Assembly (NCBI RefSeq): GCF_001584145.1
Contig: NZ_CP013232.1
Location: 2,232,001 to 2,296,000 of the forward strand
Length of the DNA: 64,000 nucleotides
Source of the DNA: Collimonas fungivorans
GTDB lineage: Bacteria > Pseudomonadota > Gammaproteobacteria > Burkholderiales > Burkholderiaceae_D
Direction of reading: 5' to 3'
Within the stretch, counting starts at the first letter, position 1; each line of letters opens with the position of its first letter. The position numbers and the translations under genes are program-made. This document shows, piece after piece, positions 52,336 to 61,800 of this stretch. The notes under the pieces were generated by a model. It was not told the DNA's origin, made no database searches, and was given only the letters and a program-made list of their open reading frames with translations.

Positions 52336-53262
52336 ATGAGCCAGCGCCTAGCGATCCTGTGCCCGGGCCAGGGCGGGCAGCATGCCGGCATGTTCGACTT
52401 GCCGTGCACCGATCCGGCCACGGCAGGGCTGCTGCAGCAATGGCTGTCCTTTGCCGTGCCGGGACAGCAGCTGGAGCAGGTGCTGGCTGACGAAGAATTG
52501 TTGTTTTCAAACCGGTTCGCGCAGCCGCTGATTGTGGCGGCGAGCGCTGCCGCCTGGTCGGCATTGCAACCCTTGCTGCCGGCTCCGGCGCTGGTAGCCG
52601 GATACAGCATAGGCGAGCTCACGGCCTACCATGTCGCCGGCGCCATTTCGGCGCCGCAGGCGATCCGGCTGGCGGCATCGCGCGCGGAGCTGATGGATGC
52701 CTGCCTGCAGGCCGCCGCGCCGCAACTCCTGTGCGCGCTGAGCGGCATCGCCGTCAGCACCCTGGGCAGCTTGCTGGAATCCGAACATTTATATCTTGCG
52801 ATTGAAACCGGCGCCGACAGCTGCATCGTCGGCGGCCTTGCCCATGACATGCAGCGGGCGACCAGAAAAATCGAAAACCTGGGCGGTAAACTCCGCCTGC
52901 TGCCGGTGGCAGTGGCTTCCCATACGCCATTGATGGATGGCGCGGTGCAGCCGTTTGCGCAGCAGCTGCAGCAGCAGTTTTCCGTGGCCCCGCCGGTGCC
53001 GGTGCTGTCGGGATTAAGCGGGCAAGCGTTAACAAAAAAAGAACAGGCAGTCAACGTGCTGTCCCGGCAGCTGGCGCAAACCATACGCTGGAGCGACTGC
53101 ATGGACGCCTGCGCCGAACAGGGCATCACGGTAGCTCTGGAGCTGGGGCCGGGGGCCGCGTTGTCGCGCATGCTGCAAGACCGGCATCCGCAGATCGCCT
53201 GCCGCTCGATAAGCGAATTCCGTTCGCTGCGCGGCGTTGCCAGCTGGCTGCAGCGCCTCTGA
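52336..53262 (+). CDS. mdcH: Malonyl-CoA:ACP transacylase of malonate decarboxylase
   Basis: A 308-residue FabD-like acyltransferase that loads malonate from malonyl-CoA onto the MdcC prosthetic group, activating the decarboxylase. CPGQGGQHAGMF near the start and the nucleophile motif AGYSIGELTAYHVAG (GxSxG) are visible; the catalytic histidine is in VASHTPLMDGAV. It is the last gene of the mdc run, 36 bp after the binding-protein gene and convergent with the LysR gene (7 bp between stops). Confidence 0.92.
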   Translation: MSQRLAILCPGQGGQHAGMFDLPCTDPATAGLLQQWLSFAVPGQQLEQVLADEELLFSNRFAQPLIVAASAAAWSALQPLLPAPALVAGYSIGELTAYHVAGAISAPQAIRLAASRAELMDACLQAAAPQLLCALSGIAVSTLGSLLESEHLYLAIETGADSCIVGGLAHDMQRATRKIENLGGKLRLLPVAVASHTPLMDGAVQPFAQQLQQQFSVAPPVPVLSGLSGQALTKKEQAVNVLSRQLAQTIRWSDCMDACAEQGITVALELGPGAALSRMLQDRHPQIACRSISEFRSLRGVASWLQRL

Positions 53263-53269
53263 TTTGCGG

Positions 53270-54175
53270 TCAGAATTTATCCGCATCCGGCATCAGCCGC
53301 AAGAACGCTTCGATGAAATTGGCAGTCATGACAGGTGCATCGCGCCGGTAGATCAAGGCAACGGCGGAGTGCGCATCCGGCTCCGGCAGCGGCAGGAAAC
53401 GGACGCCGGCCGGCGCCACCTCTTGCATGCTGTGCGGCACGACCGCGATTCCCAGGTTGGCTTCAATCAGGTTCAGCTGCGACGACTTGCGCGATGTGGC
53501 GCGTGCCGCTTTTGGAAAGAAACCATGCCGCATGCAGAGTTCAGCCACCAGGTAGCTGAGGCCGCCCCTGTCCTTGTGCGGGAATGATACGAAATGTTCA
53601 TCGCGCAGTTCGCCGATTTCGACACTGCTCTTTTGCGCCAGCCGGTGTTCAGCGGATACCGCCAGCATCAGCTTCTCATCGAACAGTTTCTTCACCTGGA
53701 TGTTCGGGAACTTGCGCAAGATCGGCAAGCGCACCAGGCCGAAATCCGCTCGGCCTTCATCGATATCCAGCGCCTGGTGCTCGGACGGCGCCTTGGAAAA
53801 ATCCAGCGATACGCCGGGAAACTGGATCAGCAGCACGTTGAAGACGGCGCCGATGGCAGCGGTCAGGGTCACCGAGCTCGAATGCAGTACGCGGATCAAC
53901 CCTTGCTCGCCTTTGCCCACCTGGTATGCCTGCACTACAGCGTCGGCCAGGTCTTCCAGTATCCGTTTGCTTCTCTCGTAAAACAGCTGGCCGGCCTGGG
54001 TCAGTTCGACATGGCGCGAATCGCGCTGCAGCAGCGACACCTGCATCTCGCCTTCCAGTTCTTTCATCTGCCGGCTCAGCGCCGACTGCGCGATATACAG
54101 GCGTTCGGCCGCCCGCGTGTAGCTGCCGGCGTCGACAATTTCGACGAAATACTTCAGCTGCCTGAGTGAAATCAT
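53270..54175 (-). CDS. LysR family transcriptional regulator
   Basis: A 301-residue regulator. The N-terminal helix-turn-helix is LRQLKYFVEIVDAGSYTRAAERLYIAQSALSRQMKELE (in part), followed by the effector-binding domain. It converges on mdcH rather than diverging from a target, so it may be an MdcR-type activator of the malonate genes or may regulate an unrelated gene. Similarity to BenM/CatR-type regulators is general. The cluster already has a GntR repressor, so two regulators may share control. Confidence 0.88.
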   Translation of the reverse strand: MISLRQLKYFVEIVDAGSYTRAAERLYIAQSALSRQMKELEGEMQVSLLQRDSRHVELTQAGQLFYERSKRILEDLADAVVQAYQVGKGEQGLIRVLHSSSVTLTAAIGAVFNVLLIQFPGVSLDFSKAPSEHQALDIDEGRADFGLVRLPILRKFPNIQVKKLFDEKLMLAVSAEHRLAQKSSVEIGELRDEHFVSFPHKDRGGLSYLVAELCMRHGFFPKAARATSRKSSQLNLIEANLGIAVVPHSMQEVAPAGVRFLPLPEPDAHSAVALIYRRDAPVMTANFIEAFLRLMPDADKF

Positions 54176-54316
54176 GGTTATGCCGTTTCGAGATAGATGC
54201 CCGCCATATTCGATATTGGCGCTGCCGGACCTGGTGAGGCTACAGTGACAACAACAGCAGTTTTACCTTGGCTTTTTGACGTGGTCAATCAGTTTGCAAG
54301 AAAACCAGAGGGCGTG

Positions 54317-54502
54317 ATGTTCGAATTATTATTGATTGTGGTTGGCGCGTGCGGCGTCGCAGCCAGCATTATCGCCAAGGTCGTTTACGGCCGTCGAAGC
54401 GATGTTGCCGAGGACAGCCGTGATGCAGGGCGCCTGGAGCGAAAGCCGCAGTTGTCCAAGCCGGGCCGGACCGAATCCGGGCGGCGTGGCGGCGATCGTT
54501 GA
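54317..54502 (+). CDS. Possible small membrane protein
   Basis: A 61-residue frame with one hydrophobic helix (FELLLIVVGACGVAASIIAKV) followed by a basic, polar tail. GAGGG lies a few bases before ATG 54317. The frame can be extended to ATG 54197 (101 residues), which adds a segment with little recognisable character. It lies between the LysR start and the ndvB end. I recognise no family and treat it as tentative. Confidence 0.35.
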   Translation: MFELLLIVVGACGVAASIIAKVVYGRRSDVAEDSRDAGRLERKPQLSKPGRTESGRRGGDR

Positions 54503-54523
54503 TGAACCGATTGTTCGCTTGCA

Positions 54524-57500
54524 TCAAGCCTTGGGCACTGCGGTTGCGCCGGGCCGCGAGCGCAGCAGGACATCTACCGCGTGTTCGCGCTTGTCGTCCA
54601 ATAGATTGACCGCGCCGTCTTCCTGCGCCACGCCGTCGACTTTGAAATGAGTAACCGCATCCTCGGCGGCGCTTTGCGTCACGACAATCCTGTACATGGT
54701 CTCGCGGTAGCGGTAATCCATGCGACAAGTATCCCAGTCGTGCGGCAGGCATGGCGCGACATGCAGCTTGTCGCCTTCCAGTCTTAAACCCAGCAGCGAT
54801 TCCACGATCAGGCGGTACATCCAGCCGGCCGACCCGGTGTACCAGGTCCAGCCGCCGCGGCCAACGTGCGGCGCTCCAGCGTAGACGTCGGCCGCAACGA
54901 CATAAGGCTCGACCTTGTAGGTGGCGATTTTCTCGGCAGTCTTGCCATGGTTGAGCGGATTGATCAGGCGCATCAGTTCCCAGGCGCGTTGCTGGTCGCC
55001 CAGCTTGGCGAACGCCATCACGGTCCAGATGGCGGCATGCGTATACTGGCCGCCATTCTCGCGCACGCCGGGAACGTAACCGCGGATATAACCCGGATCC
55101 TGGTCGGATTTGTCGAACGGCGGGTCGAGCAGCTGGATGATGCCGTCTTTGCGCCGCACCAGGCGCTGGTCGACGGCCTGCATCGCGGTCTGGACCCGTT
55201 GCGGATCGCCGGCGCCGGACAGCACCGCCCAGCTTTGCGAAATCGAATCGATCTGGCATTCGACATTCTGGGCGGAGCCAAGCGGGGTGCCGTCGTCGAA
55301 ATAGGCGCGGCGGTACCAGCCGCCGTCCCAGCCGTTCTTGGCGATGTTTTTCTGCAGCTGGCCGGCTTCGGCCTGGCAGCGGTCGGCGAACGCCTGGTCT
55401 TGCTGGCCGAGCGCGATTTCGGCGAAGCTGGTCAGCACGTCGTACAAGAAAAAACTGAGCCAGACGCTTTCGCCTTTGCCTTTGTCGCCGACCTTGTCCA
55501 TGCCGTCGTTCCAGTCGCAGGATCCCATCAGCGACAAGCCGTGCACGCCGAATTTCAAGCTTCTCTCAATGGCGCGCACGCAATGCTGGTACAAGGTTGC
55601 GGCCTGGCTCGAATGGCCCGGCAAGTCGTAGTAGGAATCCTCATCCGGATTGACCGCGCGGCCTTCCAGGAAGTGCGCGCTTTCCTCAAGCACGGCATGG
55701 TCGCCGGTGCTGCTGACATAGCGGTGGACCGCCAGCGGCAGCCACAGGTAGTCGTCGGAGCAATGGGTGCGCACGCCGCGGTCGCTGGGCGGATGCCACC
55801 AGTGCTGGACGTCGCCTTCGACGAACTGATGGGTGGCGCACAGCAGCAAGTGCGCGCGCAGCAGTTGCGGCTGGCAGTGCACCAGCGCCATGGCATCCTG
55901 CAGCTGGTCGCGGAAACCGAAAGCGCCGCCGGACTGGTAATAACCGCTGCGCGCCCACAGGCGGCAAGCGATAACCTGGTACATCAGCCAGCCGTTGGCC
56001 AGCAGGTTCAGTTCACGGTCTGGCGTGTCGACCTGGACTGCGCCCAGCGTACGTTCCCAGAACGCATGCACGGCTTGCAGCGCTTCATGCGCCGCCGCGG
56101 CGCCGCGATAGCGCTGCACCAGGCTGCTGGCATTGGTCTGGCGGCTATCGGCCATGCCGAGGATGAAGACAATTTCGCGCTGCTGGCCCTGGTTCAGCTC
56201 GAACTGCACCTGGATCGCGGCGCAAGGATCGAAGCCGGCGCCGACCTTGCCGGACAGGCGCAGCCGTTCCATTGCCGCGGGTTTTTGCAGGGAGCCGTTG
56301 CGGCCGATGAATTCATTGCGGTCGCCGCTGACGCTGCGGTTGCTGGCGTCGACATCGAAGAACGCGGTGCGGTCGGTGAATTCGGTGTTGTAGGGATTGC
56401 GTGCAAACACGGCGCCGGTGGCCGGATCGGTTTCGGTGACGATGTGCATGGCAGATTTGGGGCGCAGGTCACCTAGCACCCATTCGACATAGCCGGTGGC
56501 CGACAGTTTGCGCATGGTGTCGGATTCGTTGCGCACCCGCAGTACCGAATACTTGACCGACGCATCGGCCGCGACATATACGGTCAGCTCGGAAACAATG
56601 CCATCCTCGATATGTTCGAACACGCTGTAGCCGAAGCCGTGCCGCGTCACATAATCGCCTTTGCCGCGCCTTGGCAGCGGAGTGGGGGACCAGTAATGTC
56701 CGCTTTCTTCGTCGCGCAGGTAGAATACTTCGCCGCCGCCGTCGCTGACCGGATCGTTGGCCCACGGCGTGAGCCGGAATTCATGGGCGTTTTCACCCCA
56801 GCTGTAGGCTTGCCCGCTTTCCGAGATCACGCTGCCGAACTGCGGATTGGCGATGATGTTGACCCAAGGCGCCGGCGTCAGCTGGGTATCGGAGGTGGTG
56901 ATGACATACTCTCTTCCGTCAGCCGTGAAACCGCCGAGGCCGTTCGCCAGGTCCAGTTCGCGCGGTGGTAGCTGAATTTGCAGCCGGATTTCATGGGCGA
57001 CTGCAGGCAGCGTCTGCCGCAATGCCGGTATCAGGCGCGGCAGGCGGATTTCCATCAGGTCGCGGCGGTTGATCTGTTCGGCCAGCGTGCCGCGGCTGTC
57101 GCTCAGGATGACCCGCGCCACCGACTGGAACAGGACCCGGTCTTCATCCGAGATCTGGTCGACCAGCCGCACGAAAATGCCGCCTGGGCGGTCGATTTCA
57201 TGGGCGCCGGTGACCGATGAAATCAATCCCATGATCTGCTCTTGCAGCAACTGCCGGTAACCGGCATGGTCTTCGTTCCAGATCACCAGGTCGACCGCCA
57301 GTCCTTTCGAACGCCAGTAGGCATGGGCTTGCACCAGCTGCCGCACCAGTTCGATGTTTTCCTGGCTCTTGAGGCGCACCAGCACGATCGGCAGGTCGCC
57401 GGAAATGGCGTAGCCCCACAAGCCTGACTGCCCGCGATGGTTGCGGATCAGGACGCTGGCGTCGGCGCGCAGCAGCGGATTGACGTAGATCACCGAATTC

Positions 57501-58807
57501 GCCAGGCGGCTGTAAAGCTGGGCGTCGGCTTCGCTGGCATTGAGCTGGCGCAGCACGACCTGGCTATGCGGCCAGGACAGTTCGACCACCCGGTCCGCCA
57601 GGTGGCGATCCTGGTATTTTTCGATCAGGCCGAGGCAGATGTCGCGCGAATCGCCGATGCCGGTGACCATGTCGATGGTGGCCGTCTGTTCCGCTTCCAG
57701 CGTGATCTGGTAACGGATAGCGACGATCGGGTCGAGCACCGGGCCGGCGCTCCCTGCCAGCGGTCCTTGCCGGCGCATCGCTTGCGGCGCGGTCACGGTA
57801 TTGCCGCGGCCGATGAACTGCATGCGGTCGGTTTCATACGACACCGCATCAATGTCGGCGCCGTGCAGCGCCATCAGATGGAACATCCATGGCATTTTTT
57901 CATTCATCGAACGCGGCCGGCGCGTGCACAGGATGGCGCGCTGGGCCGCCACGATTTCGGTTTGCACGAACAGGTTGCTGAACGCCGGATGGGTGGCGTC
58001 GGCGGCGGCCGGCGCCAGCACGACTTCGGCGTAGCTGGTGATGTCTATGGTGCGCCGCGAGCGCGAGCGGTTGACGATGCGGGTGCGGCGCAGTTCGATA
58101 TCGTCTTCCTGCGACACCACGATTTCGGTATGCAGGTCGAAGCTGTTGTCGCGCCGGCGGAATTCGGCGCGGCCTTCGGAGAAGATCACTTCGTAGCTGT
58201 CCGGCTGCGCCAGCGTCGGCTGGAAGGCGGTCGACCAGAAATGGCCGGGTTCGCCGCCGTTCAGTTCGCGCACGTAACAGAAGGTGCCCCAATTGTCGCG
58301 CGTGCTGTCTTCCTGCCAGCGGGTGACGGCGAGATCGTTCCAGCGGCTGCGGCTGCCGCCGGCGCTGGTGATCATCACGTGATAGCGGCCGTTCGACAGC
58401 AGCTGCACTTCCGGGGTGCGCGGATCGGGGCGTTGCAATACCCGCATCTGCAAGCCCTGGTCGGCTACGGCGGTACGGATGTCGGCCAGTTCCGTGGTGT
58501 TGGAATAGGTGGCGCTGGCTTTTGGCACGCGTTCGTGCAGCAGCGACATGGTGGCCTGGAACAAAGGGTCCGATTCGAAGCGCTTTTGCATGGGCCGGTC
58601 CAGCAGCAGATAGGCCAGCGACAGGAAACCCATGCCCTGGTGATGCGCCATGAAAGAACGGATGACGACGCTGCTTTGTCCGCGCGGCAGGCGCGACGGC
58701 GTGTAGTCGATCGCTTCGAAGAAACCGTATTCGCCCTCGAAACCTTCGGCTGACAGCTGCTGCAGGTTGCGGCAGGCTTCTTCCGGCGCCACCATCAGCG
58801 CCATCAT
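54524..58807 (-). CDS. ndvB: Cyclic beta-1,2-glucan synthase, C-terminal part (GH94-like)
   Basis: A 1,427-residue ORF that is the C-terminal half of NdvB. It contains two glycan-binding beta-sandwich repeats (RFRRRDNSFDLHTEIV; VYYLRDEESGHYW-like in GEVFYLRDEESGHYWSPT) and the GH94 phosphorylase domain with the catalytic Asp in GSCDWNDGMDKVG. In NdvB this part controls chain length by phosphorolysis. It begins MMALMVAPEEACRNLQQL, which is internal sequence in intact NdvB, and its ATG overlaps the preceding ORF's stop. The two frames join if one C is added to the run at 58817-58820 (GGGG on the plus strand). A real split into two coupled proteins is possible but less likely. Confidence 0.9.
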   Translation of the reverse strand: MMALMVAPEEACRNLQQLSAEGFEGEYGFFEAIDYTPSRLPRGQSSVVIRSFMAHHQGMGFLSLAYLLLDRPMQKRFESDPLFQATMSLLHERVPKASATYSNTTELADIRTAVADQGLQMRVLQRPDPRTPEVQLLSNGRYHVMITSAGGSRSRWNDLAVTRWQEDSTRDNWGTFCYVRELNGGEPGHFWSTAFQPTLAQPDSYEVIFSEGRAEFRRRDNSFDLHTEIVVSQEDDIELRRTRIVNRSRSRRTIDITSYAEVVLAPAAADATHPAFSNLFVQTEIVAAQRAILCTRRPRSMNEKMPWMFHLMALHGADIDAVSYETDRMQFIGRGNTVTAPQAMRRQGPLAGSAGPVLDPIVAIRYQITLEAEQTATIDMVTGIGDSRDICLGLIEKYQDRHLADRVVELSWPHSQVVLRQLNASEADAQLYSRLANSVIYVNPLLRADASVLIRNHRGQSGLWGYAISGDLPIVLVRLKSQENIELVRQLVQAHAYWRSKGLAVDLVIWNEDHAGYRQLLQEQIMGLISSVTGAHEIDRPGGIFVRLVDQISDEDRVLFQSVARVILSDSRGTLAEQINRRDLMEIRLPRLIPALRQTLPAVAHEIRLQIQLPPRELDLANGLGGFTADGREYVITTSDTQLTPAPWVNIIANPQFGSVISESGQAYSWGENAHEFRLTPWANDPVSDGGGEVFYLRDEESGHYWSPTPLPRRGKGDYVTRHGFGYSVFEHIEDGIVSELTVYVAADASVKYSVLRVRNESDTMRKLSATGYVEWVLGDLRPKSAMHIVTETDPATGAVFARNPYNTEFTDRTAFFDVDASNRSVSGDRNEFIGRNGSLQKPAAMERLRLSGKVGAGFDPCAAIQVQFELNQGQQREIVFILGMADSRQTNASSLVQRYRGAAAAHEALQAVHAFWERTLGAVQVDTPDRELNLLANGWLMYQVIACRLWARSGYYQSGGAFGFRDQLQDAMALVHCQPQLLRAHLLLCATHQFVEGDVQHWWHPPSDRGVRTHCSDDYLWLPLAVHRYVSSTGDHAVLEESAHFLEGRAVNPDEDSYYDLPGHSSQAATLYQHCVRAIERSLKFGVHGLSLMGSCDWNDGMDKVGDKGKGESVWLSFFLYDVLTSFAEIALGQQDQAFADRCQAEAGQLQKNIAKNGWDGGWYRRAYFDDGTPLGSAQNVECQIDSISQSWAVLSGAGDPQRVQTAMQAVDQRLVRRKDGIIQLLDPPFDKSDQDPGYIRGYVPGVRENGGQYTHAAIWTVMAFAKLGDQQRAWELMRLINPLNHGKTAEKIATYKVEPYVVAADVYAGAPHVGRGGWTWYTGSAGWMYRLIVESLLGLRLEGDKLHVAPCLPHDWDTCRMDYRYRETMYRIVVTQSAAEDAVTHFKVDGVAQEDGAVNLLDDKREHAVDVLLRSRPGATAVPKA

Positions 58808-61800
58808 CGATGCATAGGGGCTATCACCAGGTCGTCGCCGAGCCCGCGCTTGAAGCCGAGGCCGGGTACGCCGAATGCGCGGTACTGGTAGTTGAGGCTG
58901 GCGTCGAAGGTATGGTAGCCCGATTCTGAAATGCCCCAGGGCACGCCGCGCTGCATGCCGTATTCGATTTGCCGCTTTACCGCCGATTCGTAAGTCTGGC
59001 CGAGCAGGGTGTTTTCAAAGTTCGGCATGACCAGCAAAGGCATCAGGTATTCGAACATCGATCCGCTCCACGACAGCAGGATCGGATCGCCGCCGGCGAT
59101 GGTGAGCTGGCGCCCGAGCGCGAACCAGCTTTCCTGCGGCACTTGTCCCTGGGCGATGGCGACGAAGGTGGCGAGCCTGGCTTCGGACGCCAGCAGGTCG
59201 TAGAAACTGACGTCGCGCCGGCGCTCGCTGACGTTATAGCCGATGGCCAGCAGATGGGTGGCGGGATCGTACAGGAAACCGTATTCCATGCGGGCGAACT
59301 CGCCGGCCTGGGTCACCAGCTGCTCGATCAGCAGCATGCGTTCGGCGGCGTGGCGGCTGCCTTCGGCCACCAGCTGGCTGAGGGCAGCCAGGGTTTCGCT
59401 CTTGGGCGCATCGCCGACGCCGGCCAAGCCTGGTTCCAACAGCGGCGCCAGGTCGGCATGGGTCTTGGCCAGCTGGCGCAAGGTCGGGATCTGGTCGAGC
59501 TGGGGAAGTTTTGTGATCCATTCCGCCGGCGCCAGCGCGGATATCCAGGGCGCCAGGATATCCAGCTCGTTCAGGGCTTCGCGGCACTGGCTGGCCAGCG
59601 CGCGCGCCCAGACATTGAGCTGGGTGTCGGGCACGGTGTCGAGGCCGGCGACAAAACCGGCGGCGCAATGGCTGAGGCCTTGCAGACAATCGTGCGCCAC
59701 GGTCAAGGTAGCCGGCGCACAATCGCAGGCGTCCTGCAGGTCTTTTTCGAACTGGACCAGTTTCGCCAGCGGCCCGCCGCCGGCGGTGTCGCGCAGGATT
59801 TCATAGGTGTCGCGGATGCCGGAAAATACCCGCGCCTCGAATATTGGCGTATCGAGCAGCTCGCTCAAGCCCGGCCGCAGGGTCAGCAGGTGGCCGGCAA
59901 GGTTGCCGCTGTCGACGGTCGAGACGTAGATCGGATGCAGCGGCTTCAGGTATTGGGTGTCGTACCAGTTGTAGAAGTGGCCCTGGTAGCGTTCCAGCGA
60001 GGCCAGCGTCTGGAAAGTGTTCTGGGTGCGCTCCAGCAGCTGGCCGGACGGGATGTAGCCGAAGTCGCAGGCGCTCAGGTTGGCCAGCAGCGACAGGCCG
60101 ATGTTGGTGGGCGAAGTGCGGCGCGCCACCACGGCGACCGGGTGCTCTTGCACATTGTCGAGCGGCAGCCAGTTGTCTTCGGGGCCGACATAGGTTTCGA
60201 AAAACAGCCACATCTTGCGCGACAGCGATTTCAGGAACTGGGTCTGCTCGTGCGACAGCTGCGCTGCGCGGCGTGCAATCGGCTGGCTGATCCAGTAGGC
60301 GATGAACGGCGACAGCCACCACAGCAGCAGGATGGGCGCGGCCGCCTGCAGGGCCGGTGGATTGCTGATCACCAGCCAGGCAGCGGTGGCCAGCGCCAGC
60401 GCCGGCGCGATCCACATCGAGCGGTAGTAGGACAGCAAGCTGTTGCTGGCTTGGCGGCCGGCCTCGCTGGACGGCTGCCATTCCAGCAGCTTGCGGTGCG
60501 AAACCAGGATCCGCCATTGGGTGCGGACGATGGCGTCGAGGTTGAGCGCGGCTTCGTAAGGCAGGAAAATCAGGGTCAGCGCGGCGTGGGCGAAATGCTG
60601 CAGGGTCGCGTGCAGCGAAGCCGAAAGATGCTGCCGCAGCAGTACGTCGTCCGGCTTGCGCAGCAGGCTCAGGATGCTGGCGCAGAGCGAGGGAATCAGC
60701 AAGATGCCGAGCGCTGCGGCGGTCCAGAACCAGGCCGAAGGCAGGCCGATCCAGCCGCTCAGCAGCAACGCCGTCAGCGCAAAAGGGAAGACGCTGCGGC
60801 GCAGGTTGTCGAACAGTTTCCAGCGCGACAAAGGGGACAGCGGATTGCGATGATGGCCGATCTTGCCGCTGGCGGCATCGCGTGCGCCCGGCACCCGCGG
60901 CAGTAGCCAGGAAGCGATCTGCCAGTCGCCGCGTATCCAGCGGTGGCGGCGGCTGACGTCAGCGCTGTAGCGCGACGGATACTGCTCGTACAGCTGGACG
61001 TCGCTGAGCAGGCCGGCGCGCGCATAACAGCCTTCCAGCAAGTCATGGCTGAGCACGCGGTTTTCCGGCATGCGATCTTTCAAGGTTTGTTCGAAGGCGT
61101 CGACATCGTAGATGCCTTTGCCGACGAAAGAACCTTCGCCGAAGATGTCCTGGTAGACGTCGGACACGGTGCGGGTGTAAGGGTCGATGCCGGTTTCGCC
61201 GCCGCACAGCAGTTCATAGTAGGAAGCGCCGGCGCTGGGCAGGCTGACTGCTACGCGCGGCTGCAGGATGCCGTAGCCTTCCACCACGCGCTGGCGGCTG
61301 GCGTCGTACCGTGCGCGGTTCAGCGGATGCGCCATGGTGGCCACGAACTGGCGGGCAGCATCGCGCGGCAGCTCGGTGTCGGTGTCGAGCGTGATCACGT
61401 ACCTGACATTGCCGAGGTCTTCGATATCGCCGACGATCAGCGAAAAGGTGTCGGCCGCGCCGTCGCGCAGAAGGGCGTTGAGGTCAGCCAGCTTGCCGCG
61501 CTTGCGTTCGTAGCCCATCCAGGTTTTTTCCAGCGGGTTCCAGCGGCGCGGGCGGTGCAGCAGCAGGAAATTGTCGCCATGGTCTTGGCGGTATTTCCCG
61601 TTCAGCTCCTCGATATTGTGTTCGATATGCCGCAGCAAGAGAGCGTCTTCCGGCAGCACTTCCGCCTCGGCGTCGGCGAAGTCGGTCAGCAGGCAAAAGC
61701 GCAGGTTGACGTCGCGGTTGGCGAGAAAGCGCACCTCGAGGGCTTCCGTCAGGCTGTCGATGTTCTGCTTGCTCGACAATATCGTAGGCACCGCCACCAG

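Noticed and set aside
58804..58807. NdvB as a natural two-protein system with coupled translation
   Set aside because: The ATGA overlap looks like coupling, but both ORF ends fall within sequence that is continuous in the family and one base restores it, so I prefer a frameshift or sequence error.
58969..60906. 645-codon open frame opposite ndvB
   Set aside because: Antisense to the glucan synthase coding region; composition typical of a shadow frame.
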